This document shows, piece by piece, positions 1 through 12,793 of a stretch of 16,112 nt of DNA (positions are counted from its first letter, which is position 1; each line of letters opens with the position of its first letter). Source of the DNA: Verrucomicrobiota bacterium. GTDB lineage: Bacteria > Verrucomicrobiota > Verrucomicrobiia > Limisphaerales > UBA1096. The notes beneath the pieces are model-generated. The model was not told the origin of the DNA, searched no databases, and saw nothing but the letters and a program-made list of their open reading frames with translations. The stretch lies in the NCBI GenBank assembly GCA_015658765.1, contig DQOE01000151.1, positions 1 to 16,112 on the forward strand, written 5' to 3'. Position numbers and translations under genes: made by a program.

Positions 1-188
1 GGTTTTGCGCCGGTGCCGGCGACCTCGGCGACCGTCTTGGTGCAGGCGTTGCCGGAGCGCTGCGCGGCGTTGTAGGCGACGACCGCCTCGTGGACGGCGT
101 GGTTGCCCTTGTCGTCATCCACGGGTGTGAACTTGGCCTTTTGCTCGCCCTTGTCCGCGCCGTTGGTGTCCTTGATTGCTACTTTCAT
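1..188 (-). CDS. rplD: 50S ribosomal protein L4, N-terminal part (cut by window edge)
   Basis: Minus-strand frame beginning at ATG 188 and running open off the left edge: 62 complete codons, starting MKVAIKDTNGADKG. Residues 33-62 read VHEAVVAYNAAQRSGNACTK followed by TVAEVAGTGAK, the conserved region of L4 that precedes the Arg/Gly-rich loop reaching into the peptide exit tunnel. L4 is an early 50S assembly protein and in enterobacteria also the autogenous repressor of the S10 operon; whether that holds here cannot be judged. It lies 21 bp downstream of rplC, as expected for rpsJ-rplC-rplD. The start is set by a GGAGG ribosome-binding site and by family alignment. The overlapping reading frame in the same stretch on the same strand (about 115-441) is a shadow of rplC and rplD. 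Confidence 0.95.
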   Translation of the reverse strand, partial: MKVAIKDTNGADKGEQKAKFTPVDDDKGNHAVHEAVVAYNAAQRSGNACTKTVAEVAGTGAK

Positions 189-195
189 TTTTAAA

Positions 196-201
196 TCCTC
201 C
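196..201 (-). promoter_or_regulatory. Ribosome binding site of rplD (GGAGGA)
   Basis: On the minus strand GGAGGA is followed by 7 bases (TTTAAAT-type spacing) and then the rplD ATG at 188. This is the only textbook Shine-Dalgarno sequence at good spacing that I see in the window, so it stands out against the A-rich leaders of the other genes. Confidence 0.8.
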
Positions 202-209
202 GCTGCCTC

Positions 210-941
210 TTACTTGGTTTTCTTCGGCTTTTTCTTGGACTCGCGAATGACGACGTAGTCGCCGTTGGCGCCGGGGATGGCTCCCTTGACGAGCAGCAGG
301 TTGTCGTCGGCCTGCACCTGGATGATCTCGAGGTTTTGAACCGTGCGACTGTCCTGCCCCATGTGGCCGGGCATGTGTTTGCCCTTGGTGACGTGGCCGG
401 GTGTTGACCCTGCCCCGATGGAGCCGGGTCGGCGCCGCCATCCGCCGGAACCGTGCGAACCGCGACCGCCGCCGAAGTTCCAGCGCTTGACCACTCCCTG
501 AAAACCGCGGCCCTTGCTCTTGCCGATCACGTCGACGTAATCGCCGGCCTCGAACACGTCGGCACCGATCGAGTCGCCGGGGTTGACGTCGAGAGAGAAG
601 TCACGAAATTCCTTGATGCGGCGAATCGGGGTGATGGCGCGAGCGTCCCAAGCCTTGCGGTTGGCCAAGCGGGCCTTGCCCTTGACGGTGCGGCCGGGCG
701 AACGCGGCTTGTAGTTTTCCTCGCCGTTGTGCGCCTTGAGATGGCCGCGCTTGGCCAAGCTCAACCGTTGTTCCTTTTGCCCGTCGAAGCCAAGCTGAAC
801 GGCCTCGTAGCCGTCCCTGTCGGTGGTCTTGCGTTGCAGCACCTGGTTGGGGCCAGCCTGCACGATGGTGACGCTCACGGATCTGCCGTCCTCGGTGTAA
901 ACCCGTGTTTGGCCCAGTTTTTTTCCTAACAATCCAACCAT
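210..941 (-). CDS. rplC: 50S ribosomal protein L3, with an internal insertion
   Basis: Predicted 243 aa, longer than the usual 205-215. The N-terminus MVGLLGKKLGQTRVYTEDG and the block GKSKGRGFQGVVKRWNFGGG (residues 140-159) followed by RRPGSIGAGSTPGHV and MPGHMGQ are the L3 signature. L3 is one of the first proteins to bind 23S rRNA, and its central loop reaches the peptidyl transferase centre. Compared with E. coli L3 as I recall it, about 30 extra residues lie between GHLKA (67-70) and RRIKEFR (about 107-113). The Gln that PrmB methylates in E. coli (GQNQTPG) is Ser179 here (GAGSTPG). The C-terminus is Lys-rich (ESKKKPKKTK). The start lies 6 bp after the rpsJ stop with no visible Shine-Dalgarno, so translation is probably coupled to rpsJ. 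Confidence 0.97.
   Translation of the reverse strand: MVGLLGKKLGQTRVYTEDGRSVSVTIVQAGPNQVLQRKTTDRDGYEAVQLGFDGQKEQRLSLAKRGHLKAHNGEENYKPRSPGRTVKGKARLANRKAWDARAITPIRRIKEFRDFSLDVNPGDSIGADVFEAGDYVDVIGKSKGRGFQGVVKRWNFGGGRGSHGSGGWRRRPGSIGAGSTPGHVTKGKHMPGHMGQDSRTVQNLEIIQVQADDNLLLVKGAIPGANGDYVVIRESKKKPKKTK
749..760. repeat. GCTTGGCCAAGC palindrome copy inside rplC
   Basis: Exact 12-bp palindrome, extended on the left to CGCTTGGCCAAGCT (748-761). Read on the minus strand it encodes S61-L62-A63-K64-R65 of L3, using TTG for Leu. A related copy, CGGTTGGCCAAGCG, lies at 658-671 (R91-L92-A93-N94-R95), centred exactly 90 bp away. One of four exact 12-mers in the window. Confidence 0.7.
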
Positions 942-947
942 GGTTGC

Positions 948-1256
948 TTAAATTTTGATGGTGATGTCGACGCCTGCGGGCAGGTTCAACTTTTTCAATT
1001 CGTCCACTGTCTTGGCGGTGGGTTCCATAATATCGATCAACCGCTTGTGGGTGCGCTGCTCAAACGTTTCCTGCGCTTTCTTGTCGACGTGAGGGGAGCG
1101 GCCCACGGTGAAACGCTCGATGCGGGTGGGCAACGGGATCGGGCCGGCGACCTGTGCGCCGGTGCGCTTGACCGTCTCGACGATGTCCCCGGCCGACTGG
1201 TCGATCACCCTGTGATCGTATGCCTTGAGGCGAATTCTTATGCGGTTTTTTGGCAT
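948..1256 (-). CDS. rpsJ: 30S ribosomal protein S10 / NusE
   Basis: 102 aa, the normal S10 length, starting [20 protein letters not shown] and containing [25 protein letters not shown] and [12 protein letters not shown], which are diagnostic. S10 sits in the 30S head and, as NusE, pairs with NusB in antitermination and binds the NusG KOW domain, linking ribosome and polymerase. It is the usual first gene of the S10 operon, but here it follows fusA after only 11 bp with no room for a promoter or an S10-type leader. The leader (TAAAGAATACAGTC) overlaps the fusA stop codon and lacks a clear Shine-Dalgarno, suggesting read-through from the str genes and coupled translation. Confidence 0.98.
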   Translation of the reverse strand: MPKNRIRIRLKAYDHRVIDQSAGDIVETVKRTGAQVAGPIPLPTRIERFTVGRSPHVDKKAQETFEQRTHKRLIDIMEPTAKTVDELKKLNLPAGVDITIKI

Positions 1257-1267
1257 GACTGTATTCT

Positions 1268-3448
1268 TTAGGTGCGCGCCGGTTTCCTGGTGCTGCCGCT
1301 GACGATTTCCTCGGCGATGCTGTTCGGCACTTGTTCAAAACTAAATGGCTCCATCGAGTAGGAGGCGCGGCCCCGGGACAGTGAGCGGACAGCCGTCGCG
1401 TAACCGAACATCTCGGCCAGCGGCACTTCGCACGTCACGGTGCAGAGTTGCTTGTCGTCGGTCTCCATGCCGAGGATCTTTCCGCGGCGCCGGTTCAGGT
1501 CGCCCATCACGTCGCCCTGATATTCATCGGGCGTGACCACCTCCACTTTCATGACCGGCTCGAGCAGAATGAGCTTGGCCTTTTTGCAGGCCTCCTTGAA
1601 GGCAAAGATGCCGGCCATCTTGAACGCCAACTCATTCGAGTCGACCTCGTGGTATGAGCCGTCAACCACCTCCACCCTGACATCGACCATCGGGTAACCG
1701 GCCAACACGCCGCTGGCGATGGCTTCCCGAATGCCGGCATCCACCGCAGAGTGGTACTCCTTGGGGATGACACCACCGACGATCTTGTTCTCAACCTCGA
1801 TACCCTTGCCGCGTTCGTTGGGCGCGATGTTGATGATGGCGTGGCCGTACTGGCCGCGACCGCCGGATTGGCGGATGAACTTGCCCTCGCCCTCGGCGGC
1901 AAGAGTGATGGCTTCGCGGTAGGAAATCTGCGGCACACCGACGGTGGCCTCCACCTTGAACTCGCGCAGTAGGCGGTCACGGATGATGTCCAGGTGCAGC
2001 TCACCCATGCCGGCGATGATCAACTGCCCGGTTTCGTCGTTGGTGAAGACGCGGAACGTCGGATCCTCCTCGGACAACCGCTGCAACGCCTCGGACATTT
2101 TGTCGCGATCAGCGTTTGAGTTGGGCTCGACGGCCATCGAGATGACGGGCTCGGGGAAGGTCGGAGGCTCAAGCATCACGTCCAGTTCCTTGTCACACAA
2201 GGTGTCGCCGGTGGTGACGTTACGGAGTCCCACGATGGCGGCGATGTCCCCGGAGTACACGGCATTCACATCGGTGCGCTTGTCGGCCTGCAACATGATC
2301 AGGCGGCTGACGCGGTCGCGCTTGCGCGTGCGCGGATTGTAAATGGTGTCGCCCTTCTTGAGTTGCCCGGAGTAAACGCGGATAAAAACCAGCTTTCCCA
2401 CGAATGGGTCGGTCCACAGTTTGAAAGCCAACGAGCAAAACGGGCCGTTGTCATCCGGCTCAACGGTGACCTCCGTGGTTTCGTCGTCCGCCTCGACCGC
2501 TGTGGCGGCGGGAACCTCGACCGGCGATGGCAGGTAGTCCACAACGGCATCCATTAGCGGTTGCACGCCCTTGTTTTTGAAGGCAGACCCACCGAGGACG
2601 GGTACCATTTTCAAGTCGCAGGTCAACCGCCGGATGGCCTTCTTTAGTATCTCCGGGGTTATCTTCCTGTCCTCGAGCACCATCTCGGCCACCTCATCGT
2701 CGAGGTTGGATACGGCGTCAATAAGCTGTTCCAAAGCCATCTCGGCTTCGTCCTTGAGGTCGGCGGGAATATCTGTGATGTCGTACTTGACACCGGTTTC
2801 GTCGGCGGGATCGTAAACAATAGCTTTTTGACTCACGACGTCGATCACGCCGCTGAGTTTATCTTCCGCGCCAATCGGAATGCCAACCGGGTGCGCCTCG
2901 GCACCGAACTTGGTGCGCAGATCGTTGACGGCCTTGTTAAAGTCGGCACCGGTGCGATCCATCTTGTTGATGAACGCAATCCGGGGAACGTTGTATTTGC
3001 TGGCCTGCCGCCAGACGGTTTCGGACTGGGGCTGCACGCCGGCCACACCGCAAAAAACAGCCACGGCACCGTCGAGCACACGCATGGAGCGCTCCACCTC
3101 TGCGGTGAAATCCACGTGGCCGGGGGTGTCGATGATGTTGATGCGATTGTCGATCTCCGTAAATAGCTTGGCCAAGCCTTCATCCCTTTGCTTCCAAAAA
3201 CAGGTGGTGGCAGCCGAGGTGATGGTGATGCCGCGTTCGCGTTCCTGCTCCATCCAGTCCATGACAGTGTTTCCGTCGTGAACCTCGCCGATCTTGTGCA
3301 TGAAACCGGTGTAGAAGAGAATGCGCTCCGTGGTCGTGGTCTTGCCGGCATCAATGTGGGCAGCGATGCCAATGTTGCGAGTCCGCTCAAGCGAATACTC
3401 CCGGTCAGGCGAGTTGATGTTCTTTTTCTGTTCCAATGTGGCAGTCAT
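1268..3448 (-). CDS. fusA: Elongation factor G (EF-G), translational GTPase
   Basis: 726 aa; drives GTP-dependent translocation on the ribosome and, with RRF, ribosome recycling in the cytosol. GTPase motifs are all present: P-loop AHIDAGKT at 30-37, switch I region RGITIT at 72-77, G3 DTPGH at 107-111 and G4 NKMD at 161-164. Domain II to V landmarks follow, including [51 protein letters not shown] and [24 protein letters not shown] text near the C-terminus. A short acidic stretch before domain II (about residues 315-340, [19 protein letters not shown]) makes it slightly longer than the roughly 700-aa E. coli protein. It lies 135 bp after rpsG, and no tuf gene follows it; rpsJ comes next. The upstream leader (ACAAGAATAA) has no GGAGG. 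It looks like the canonical EF-G, not a tetracycline-protection paralogue, because it sits within rpsL-rpsG-fusA. Confidence 0.98.
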   Translation of the reverse strand: MTATLEQKKNINSPDREYSLERTRNIGIAAHIDAGKTTTTERILFYTGFMHKIGEVHDGNTVMDWMEQERERGITITSAATTCFWKQRDEGLAKLFTEIDNRINIIDTPGHVDFTAEVERSMRVLDGAVAVFCGVAGVQPQSETVWRQASKYNVPRIAFINKMDRTGADFNKAVNDLRTKFGAEAHPVGIPIGAEDKLSGVIDVVSQKAIVYDPADETGVKYDITDIPADLKDEAEMALEQLIDAVSNLDDEVAEMVLEDRKITPEILKKAIRRLTCDLKMVPVLGGSAFKNKGVQPLMDAVVDYLPSPVEVPAATAVEADDETTEVTVEPDDNGPFCSLAFKLWTDPFVGKLVFIRVYSGQLKKGDTIYNPRTRKRDRVSRLIMLQADKRTDVNAVYSGDIAAIVGLRNVTTGDTLCDKELDVMLEPPTFPEPVISMAVEPNSNADRDKMSEALQRLSEEDPTFRVFTNDETGQLIIAGMGELHLDIIRDRLLREFKVEATVGVPQISYREAITLAAEGEGKFIRQSGGRGQYGHAIINIAPNERGKGIEVENKIVGGVIPKEYHSAVDAGIREAIASGVLAGYPMVDVRVEVVDGSYHEVDSNELAFKMAGIFAFKEACKKAKLILLEPVMKVEVVTPDEYQGDVMGDLNRRRGKILGMETDDKQLCTVTCEVPLAEMFGYATAVRSLSRGRASYSMEPFSFEQVPNSIAEEIVSGSTRKPART
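3166..3177. repeat. GCTTGGCCAAGC palindrome copy inside fusA
   Basis: Exact 12-bp palindrome. On the minus strand it falls in the codons for G-L-A-K-L at EF-G residues 91-95, again using TTG-GCC-AAG for Leu-Ala-Lys. Confidence 0.65.
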
Positions 3449-3549
3449 TTATTCTTGTCGCTAAAAAAACCCAGCAAAACCATTCAAAAAAACCAAGCTA
3501 TTTCAGAGATCGTCTCATCCACGTATAAACCGTTGGACGCGGGGCAACC

Positions 3550-3571
3550 TGGCCAAGCGCTTGGCCAAGCG
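3550..3571. repeat. Overlapping palindromes in the rpsG-fusA spacer
   Basis: Two direct copies of TGGCCAAGCG (3550-3559 and 3562-3571) create overlapping perfect palindromes: TGGCCAAGCGCTTGGCCA, 18 bp, at 3550-3567, and CGCTTGGCCAAGCG, 14 bp, at 3558-3571. As RNA the first can fold into a 7-bp stem with a GCGC loop. It lies 12 bases downstream of the rpsG stop within the 135-bp spacer 3449-3583. The rest of that spacer has T-runs on the minus strand at about 3466-3472 and 3485-3491, but they are too far from the hairpin to form a standard terminator with it. The same 14-mer recurs at 15077-15090. Confidence 0.75.
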
Positions 3572-3583
3572 AACTCTTCTTCC

Positions 3584-4057
3584 CTACCAGCGGAAGTGCG
3601 CGAAGGCCTTGTTGGCCTGGGCCATTTTGTGCATCTCGTCCCTCTTGCGGATGCAACTACCCTGACCTTCACTGGCGTCCCTGATTTCAGTGGCCAGGGC
3701 ATCCTTCATGGGCACTCCCTTGCGGGCCTGCGAAAAACTCACCATCCAGCGCAACGCCAATGCCGTCTGCCGGCTTGTGCTGATCTCGAGCGGAATCTGG
3801 TAGGTTGCCCCACCGACACGCCGCGACTTGACCTCGAGTCGTGGCCGGGCATTGCTCACGGCTCGCTCCAGGATTTCCAAGGGATCGCTCCCCTGCTTTT
3901 CCGCGGCCAACTTGTCGAACGCCCCGTAAATGATTTTTTCCGCCACGCTTTTCTTGCCCTGGCGCATGGTGAAATTCACCAGCAAGGTGACGGTCTTGCT
4001 CCCGTAACGGGAGTCCGGTGTTACTTCGCGCTTTTCTGCTCTTCGACGGCGTGCCAT
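3584..4057 (-). CDS. rpsG: 30S ribosomal protein S7
   Basis: 157 aa, normal S7 length. It begins MARRRRAEKREVTPDSRYGS and contains KIIYGAFDKLA, LEILERAVSNARPRLEVKSRRVGGATYQIP and KRDEMHKMAQANKAFAHFRW, the full S7 pattern. S7 nucleates assembly of the 30S head and lines the E site and mRNA exit; in E. coli it also represses the str operon by binding the rpsL-rpsG intercistronic mRNA. Here that gap is only 27 bp, much shorter than the E. coli spacer, so the E. coli-type S7 target is probably absent or lies elsewhere. The leader is A-rich (TAAAGAAAGAGATTTTT) with no GGAGG. Confidence 0.98.
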   Translation of the reverse strand: MARRRRAEKREVTPDSRYGSKTVTLLVNFTMRQGKKSVAEKIIYGAFDKLAAEKQGSDPLEILERAVSNARPRLEVKSRRVGGATYQIPLEISTSRQTALALRWMVSFSQARKGVPMKDALATEIRDASEGQGSCIRKRDEMHKMAQANKAFAHFRW

Positions 4058-4084
4058 GTCTGGTAAAAATCTCTTTCTTTACGA

Positions 4085-4471
4085 CTACTTTTTCTTTGCG
4101 GCCTTCGGGCGCTTGACTCCGTACTTGGAGCGACTGCGCCGGCGCTTCTCCACGCCGGTGGCATCCAGGGCACCACGAACGATGTGGTAACGAACACCGG
4201 GAAGATCCTTCACCCGTCCGCCCCGAATCAGGACAATGGAATGCTCCTGCAACGTGTGGCCCTCATCCGGGATATAGGCAATGACCTCGAACCCGTTGGT
4301 CAGGCGCACCTTGGCGACCTTCCGCATGGCGGAGTTCGGCTTCTTCGGAGTCCGAGTGTACACCTGCAGACAAACTCCCCGCTTAAACGGGCAGTTCTCC
4401 AGCGCCGGGGAGGTTGTTTTGGCTTTTACCTTTACCCGGCCTTTTCGGACCAATTGGTTAATTGTCGGCAT
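4085..4471 (-). CDS. rpsL: 30S ribosomal protein S12
   Basis: 128 aa when started at ATG 4471 ([20 protein letters not shown]). The frame stays open 28 codons further upstream, but that text is not S12-like and the family starts at MPTINQL, so I chose the inner start. S12 sits at the decoding centre. PKKPNSA carries K43/K44, and [13 protein letters not shown] has K88, the RimO methylthiolation aspartate D89, and P91; all usual streptomycin-contact residues look wild type, so no resistance allele is apparent. It follows rpoC after a 127-bp spacer with a candidate promoter and precedes rpsG by 27 bp. The leader AAAGATTTTTTA lacks a Shine-Dalgarno sequence. Confidence 0.97.
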   Translation of the reverse strand: MPTINQLVRKGRVKVKAKTTSPALENCPFKRGVCLQVYTRTPKKPNSAMRKVAKVRLTNGFEVIAYIPDEGHTLQEHSIVLIRGGRVKDLPGVRYHIVRGALDATGVEKRRRSRSKYGVKRPKAAKKK

Positions 4472-4527
4472 TAAAAAATCTTTAAAACTACGGCTTTTAA
4501 GTGCTAATCCCGCTCGAAGGGGCGCGG

Positions 4528-4555
4528 AGAGTAGCAAAAACCAGTTCCGATGCAA
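4528..4555 (-). promoter_or_regulatory. Candidate promoter for the rpsL-rpsG-fusA segment
   Basis: In the 127-bp rpoC-rpsL spacer the minus strand reads TTGCAT (4550-4555), 16 bases, then TACTCT (4528-4533) preceded by TG at extended -10 spacing (TGCTACTCT). The next bases, CCGCGCC, would form a GC-rich discriminator of the kind associated with growth-rate and stringent control. Each hexamer matches only about half of the sigma-70 consensus, so this is a weak call supported by position: start of the str block, in a non-coding gap. Confidence 0.3.
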
Positions 4556-4598
4556 CAGGTATTTTGAACATTTCCCAGACTATTTTGTCGGCCCTGCA

Positions 4599-8750
<4,152 letters not shown>

Positions 8751-8780
8751 CTTTAAATTCCAGTGTTTAAGTTGTCAGGT

Positions 8781-11700
8781 TTACTCTCCAAGCAACAGGC
8801 GTGGGCGGGCACTTTCCACCTTGGCCTGAACCACAGGATTGGTGTAACCCACGGTTACATTCAGGCCAAGCGACTGCATTTCCTTGACCAAGACGTTGAA
8901 CGATTCCGGGACACCGGCCTCCAGCGCGTGGTCGCCCTTGACCAAGCTCTCATAAATCCGGGTGCGCCCCTGGACGTCGTCGGATTTCACGGTGAGCAGC
9001 TCCTGCAACATGTAGGAGGCACCGTAGGCCTCCAAGGCCCACACCTCCATCTCACCGAAGCGCTGGCCACCGTACTGCGCCTTGCCCCCAAGCGGCTGCT
9101 GGGTGACGAGCGAGTACGGGCCCACGGCGCGGGCATGTATCTTGTCCGCCACCAAATGACCCAGCTTAAGCATGTAAGTGTACCCAACAACCGTTTCCTG
9201 ATCGAACGGTTCCCCGGTCTGCCCGTCAAAAAGGCGTGTTTTCCCGTTGGACGGAAGCCCGGCTTCCTCAAGGTATTCCTTGATCCGATCCTCCTTGATG
9301 CCGTCAAAAACCGGTGTGGCGATCTTGATCCCGAGTTTCTCCGCCGCCCAGCCAAGGTGGCATTCGAACACCTGCCCGACATTCATTCGGGAAGGCACAC
9401 CCAGCGGGTTGAGGATGAAGTCCACCGGCGTTCCATCCGCGAGATAAGGCATGTCCTCCTCGGGGATGATCTTGGCGACAACACCCTTGTTGCCGTGGCG
9501 GCCCGCCATCTTGTCACCCACTGAGAGCTTGCGCTTGGAGGCGATGAAAACCCGAACCGACTTGATCACACCCGAGTCGATCTCATCACCGGCGGCTACG
9601 CGAGTTGCCTGCGCCTTGTGCTTCTCCTTCAGGTCATCAAACTTCTTGGTGAAGCCACCGATGATCTCCAGGATCTTGTTCTTGATCGGGGACGGGTCAA
9701 TGGAGATACGGTCATAGACCTGCGAAAGTTTGCGGAGCAGTGTCTTGGTGATTTTTCGGTTGGCGGGGATGATGACATCACCCGTCTCGGAGTTCGTGAC
9801 ATCCAGGGGAATTTTCTCGCCCAGAAGGATGTTGCTCAGGTTCTCGGTCAAATGCTCGTGGAGGCCGCTAAGCTCCTTCTTGAAATCATCCTCCAACTGC
9901 TTGCCCTGTTTCTTGGCTTCGCTCGCGGCAGTCTTGACTCCCTTGTCGCCCTCCTTTTTGGAGGATATTTTCACGCCCATCACCTTGCCGAACACGCCCG
10001 ATGGCACTTTCAGCGAGGAGTCTTTCACGTCGGCCGCCTTCTCTCCGAAGATGGCCCTCAGCAGGCGCTCTTCCGGAGCCAACTCGGTCTCGCTCTTGGG
10101 TGTGATTTTACCCACCAGAATATCTCCCGGGCCGACCTCGGCTCCGACCCGGATCACGCCGTCCAGGTCGAGGTTGCTCAGGGCCTCCTCCCCAAGGTTG
10201 GGGATGTCCCGGGTAACTTCCTCCGGGCCAAGCTTGGTGTCGCGGGCGGTCACATCGTACTCGCCGATATGGATCGACGTGAAAACGTCATCCTTGACGA
10301 TCCGCTCACTGATACAGATCGCATCCTCAAAGTTGTACCCGTTCCAAGGCATGTAGGCGACCAGCACATTCTTTCCGATGGCCAGTTCGCCACCTTTTGT
10401 GCAGGGCCCATCCGCTATCGAGTCGCCATTCTTAACCTTGTCCCCAACGGTGACCAGGGGCTTCTGGTTAATACAGGTGCCGGCATTGGACCGGTGATAC
10501 TTGCGCATGGAATAGACCCAGCACCCCTCATCGGGACGATGCTTAATCTTGCGCCGGTTCTCGGGCAGTTTGCCCGTCTTGGTGACCACAATTTCGTCCG
10601 CGGTCACGGATGCCACCACCCCGTCCGCCTCAGCCAAGACCAGCGCGTGGGAATCCCTCGCCACCTTGGTTTCCATGCCCGTGGCAACGAACGGCGACTC
10701 GGTGATCAGCAACGGCACCGCTTGGCGCTGCATGTTCGACCCCATCAGGGCCCGGTTCGCATCGTCATGCTCGAGGAACGGAATCAAACTGGCCGCCACG
10801 GACACCAACTGCTTGGGCGACACATCCATGTAATCGACCTTGTCCGGCACCATGTCGACGAAGTCCGCCCGGAACCTGCAGGCCACCTGCTCGGTTGTGA
10901 AGTTACCGCTGTCGTCGATGGGCTGGTTGGCCTGGGCAATAAAATATTTCTCCTCGAGATCGCCGGTCAGGTAGTGGACCTTGTTGCTAACCCTGCCCTT
11001 CACCACTTTCCGGTAGGGGCTCTCGATAAAGCCAAAGTCGTTCACACGGGCAAACGTGGCCAAGCTGGCGATCAAACCAATGTTGGGCCCTTCAGGGGTC
11101 TCCACCGGACAAATGCGGCCATAATGGGAGGGATGAACATCCCTGACCTCGAACCCGGCGCGTTCGCGGGACAGACCTCCCGGGCCAAGCGCAGACAGGC
11201 GGCGCTTGTGGGTCAATTCCGCCAGCGGGTTGATTTGATCCATGAACTGCGACAGCTGGCTTCGGCCAAAAAAGTCGCGCACAACCGCCGACAGGGCCTT
11301 GGGGTTGATCAGCTTGGCCGGCGTCATGGTGTCCAACTCCTGATCGAAGAGCGTCATCCGCTCCTTGACCAAGCGCTCGGTGCGGGCCAGGCCAACGCGG
11401 CACTGGTTGGCCAAGAGCTCGCCCACGGTGCGGACGCGGCGACTGCCCAAGTGATCAATATCATCGATGGTGCCATCCCCCAGCTTGAGGCGGAGCAGAT
11501 ACTTGGTTGCCTCAATCAAGTCCTCCTTCATCAACGTGCGGGAGCCGTCATCCCCCTTGAGGCCAAGTTTCTGGTTCATCTTGTAACGGCCCACCCGGCC
11601 CAAGTCGTATCGCTTGGGATCGAAGAACAACCGCTTGACCAGTGCGCGTGCGTTGGCCGGAGTGGGCGGATCGCCCGGGCGCAGACGCTTGTAAATCTCC

Positions 11701-12626
11701 TTGAGAGCCTCCTCCTCATTGTGCGCCGGATCCTTGGCCATGCAGCGTATGATCAGGCCGTCGTCACTGGACACGTCCACGATCTGGATTTTCTTGACGC
11801 CCAACTCGCTCACCCGCTTGACCACTGCCTTGGACAATGGCTCGAACGCACGGGCCACAACGATCCCCTTCTCGGGCTCCACCAGGTCGCTGATCAGCAC
11901 CTTGTTCTCAAGGTCATCCATGCCCGCCGCCTTCTTGGTGGTAACCTCCTGGATCTTGTAAAATGTGTTCAGCAGGGAAGCGTCGCTGCTGGTATCGGCT
12001 CCCTCCAGGAAATTTATGGCCCGGAGGAATGTGGTGATCAGAAACTTGCGGCGGCGCTTTTTCCGGTCGAGATAGACATACAACATGTCGTTGGTGTCGA
12101 ACTGGGCCTCGAACCAGGAACCCCGATCCGGGATGACCCGGAAGGAATGAAGCATCTTGCCGTTCGGATGCCGGGTGGCCTCGAAAGCAACACCCGGTGA
12201 ACGGTGCAACTGGCTCACGATCACCCGCTCGGCGCCGTTGATGACGAAGCTGCCCTGCGGAGTGATGAGCGGCACCTCGCCCATGAACACTTTCTCCTCC
12301 TTGGTGCCCTTTTGATCCTTTAACCGGAAGAACACGTGCAGCGGTGCGCCATAGGTCTGTCCCTCGTCGATGCACTTGAGCCAGTCCATCTTCGGCGCGC
12401 CGATCTCATAATGGTTGTACTTGAGCTCGACCTTTTCGTCGTAGCTCGTCACCGGGAAAATTTCATTGAACACCGCCTCCAAGCCCATGCTGTCACGCTT
12501 TTCCGGGCTGATTTTCGCCTGGAGAAAATCGTGGTACGAGTCCACCTGTATTTCAATCAGGTTGGGTGGAGTTATGATTTCCTTGATATTGCCGAAGTTG
12601 ATGCGGCTGTTCACTTTATTGGGCAT
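8781..12626 (-). CDS. rpoB: DNA-directed RNA polymerase subunit beta
   Basis: 1281 aa, intact. N-terminus [22 protein letters not shown], then the lobe segment [31 protein letters not shown]. The rifampicin pocket [29 protein letters not shown] has D463, H473 and S478 at the E. coli D516, H526 and S531 positions; the residues matching N518 and S522 are I465 and A469. A roughly 100-residue charged, helical insert (about 890-1000, [20 protein letters not shown] onwards) precedes [16 protein letters not shown] (from 1033) and [12 protein letters not shown]. The C-terminus has [18 protein letters not shown], which docks on beta'. The insert is absent from Gram-positives and supports a Proteobacteria/Bacteroidetes/PVC-type organism. 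Start ATG 12626 is chosen by family alignment; the leader CCTCGACATAATCG has no Shine-Dalgarno. Confidence 0.99.
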   Translation of the reverse strand: MPNKVNSRINFGNIKEIITPPNLIEIQVDSYHDFLQAKISPEKRDSMGLEAVFNEIFPVTSYDEKVELKYNHYEIGAPKMDWLKCIDEGQTYGAPLHVFFRLKDQKGTKEEKVFMGEVPLITPQGSFVINGAERVIVSQLHRSPGVAFEATRHPNGKMLHSFRVIPDRGSWFEAQFDTNDMLYVYLDRKKRRRKFLITTFLRAINFLEGADTSSDASLLNTFYKIQEVTTKKAAGMDDLENKVLISDLVEPEKGIVVARAFEPLSKAVVKRVSELGVKKIQIVDVSSDDGLIIRCMAKDPAHNEEEALKEIYKRLRPGDPPTPANARALVKRLFFDPKRYDLGRVGRYKMNQKLGLKGDDGSRTLMKEDLIEATKYLLRLKLGDGTIDDIDHLGSRRVRTVGELLANQCRVGLARTERLVKERMTLFDQELDTMTPAKLINPKALSAVVRDFFGRSQLSQFMDQINPLAELTHKRRLSALGPGGLSRERAGFEVRDVHPSHYGRICPVETPEGPNIGLIASLATFARVNDFGFIESPYRKVVKGRVSNKVHYLTGDLEEKYFIAQANQPIDDSGNFTTEQVACRFRADFVDMVPDKVDYMDVSPKQLVSVAASLIPFLEHDDANRALMGSNMQRQAVPLLITESPFVATGMETKVARDSHALVLAEADGVVASVTADEIVVTKTGKLPENRRKIKHRPDEGCWVYSMRKYHRSNAGTCINQKPLVTVGDKVKNGDSIADGPCTKGGELAIGKNVLVAYMPWNGYNFEDAICISERIVKDDVFTSIHIGEYDVTARDTKLGPEEVTRDIPNLGEEALSNLDLDGVIRVGAEVGPGDILVGKITPKSETELAPEERLLRAIFGEKAADVKDSSLKVPSGVFGKVMGVKISSKKEGDKGVKTAASEAKKQGKQLEDDFKKELSGLHEHLTENLSNILLGEKIPLDVTNSETGDVIIPANRKITKTLLRKLSQVYDRISIDPSPIKNKILEIIGGFTKKFDDLKEKHKAQATRVAAGDEIDSGVIKSVRVFIASKRKLSVGDKMAGRHGNKGVVAKIIPEEDMPYLADGTPVDFILNPLGVPSRMNVGQVFECHLGWAAEKLGIKIATPVFDGIKEDRIKEYLEEAGLPSNGKTRLFDGQTGEPFDQETVVGYTYMLKLGHLVADKIHARAVGPYSLVTQQPLGGKAQYGGQRFGEMEVWALEAYGASYMLQELLTVKSDDVQGRTRIYESLVKGDHALEAGVPESFNVLVKEMQSLGLNVTVGYTNPVVQAKVESARPRLLLGE

Positions 12627-12675
12627 CGATTATGTCGAGGGTTTGTCGGATCCGGTCGGTCACCGGGAGATTCAT
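12616..12675 (-). CDS. Possible 19-codon leader ORF overlapping the rpoB start
   Basis: A minus-strand ATG at 12675 opens a 19-residue frame ([19 protein letters not shown]) whose stop TAA lies just inside rpoB, overlapping its start by 11 bases in another frame. This geometry would allow termination-reinitiation coupling to rpoB. There is no clear Shine-Dalgarno upstream, and a frame of this length is expected by chance, so I give it low weight. I recognise no family. Confidence 0.12.
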   Translation of the reverse strand: MNLPVTDRIRQTLDIIDAQ

Positions 12676-12689
12676 GGGCACGCCAATTC

Positions 12690-12720
12690 GGGGAACACGC
12701 CCCCCACGCTTTTGGGGAAC
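12690..12720 (-). other. Mutually exclusive C-run/G-run pairing in the rpoB leader
   Basis: On the plus strand GGGGAAC occurs at 12690-12696 and again at 12714-12720, flanking a run of six C (12700-12705). In the minus-strand transcript two CCCC runs would therefore compete for one GGGGGG run, giving two alternative short hairpins. This resembles switching or attenuator geometry but the stems are only about 4 bp. Confidence 0.2.
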
Positions 12721-12761
12721 GTCTCCACCCTTTACAGACACTGGGTTTCTAAAACTGTTTA

Positions 12762-12775
12762 AATAAATATTTATT
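12762..12775. repeat. AT-rich palindrome in the rplL-rpoB spacer
   Basis: AATAAATATTTATT is a perfect 14-bp palindrome made only of A and T, followed at once by CTTATAAG, an 8-bp palindrome (12776-12783). It forms a sharp AT island in GC-rich surroundings, downstream of the rplL hairpin in the direction of transcription. It contains -10-like TATAAG, but I could not match a -35 at 16-18 bp, so no promoter is called. Confidence 0.4.
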
Positions 12776-12793
12776 CTTATAAGGAAAGGCATC

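Noticed and set aside
115..441. 108-codon minus-strand frame spanning the rplC-rplD junction
   Set aside because: Out-of-frame shadow; Arg/Gln/His-rich translation, overlapping two clearly conserved genes.
1085..1300. Out-of-frame 92-codon minus-strand frame bridging fusA and rpsJ
   Set aside because: Shadow of rpsJ in another frame; overlaps two conserved genes and has no family resemblance.
3449..3583. Promoter for fusA around TTGCCC and TATACG
   Set aside because: The hexamers match 4 of 6 each but are only 14 bases apart, too close for a normal sigma-70 promoter.
3188..4066. Plus-strand open frame spanning the end of fusA, the spacer and rpsG
   Set aside because: Crosses two real genes and their spacer in antisense; low-complexity product with no recognisable family.
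4472..4555. 28-residue N-terminal extension of S12
   Set aside because: The family starts at [10 protein letters not shown], and the extra text is unlike S12 and runs through the spacer holding the candidate promoter.
9618..12200. Plus-strand open frame of 860 codons opposite rpoB
   Set aside because: Lies entirely antisense to an intact, conserved rpoB. Long antisense frames are a by-product of GC-rich codon bias, and the translation has no recognisable domain.
12762..12793. Promoter for rpoB at the AT-rich island (TATAAG)
   Set aside because: The 17-bp upstream position is GCCCCC, part of the rplL hairpin, not a -35 element; other -10-like texts nearby also lack partners.
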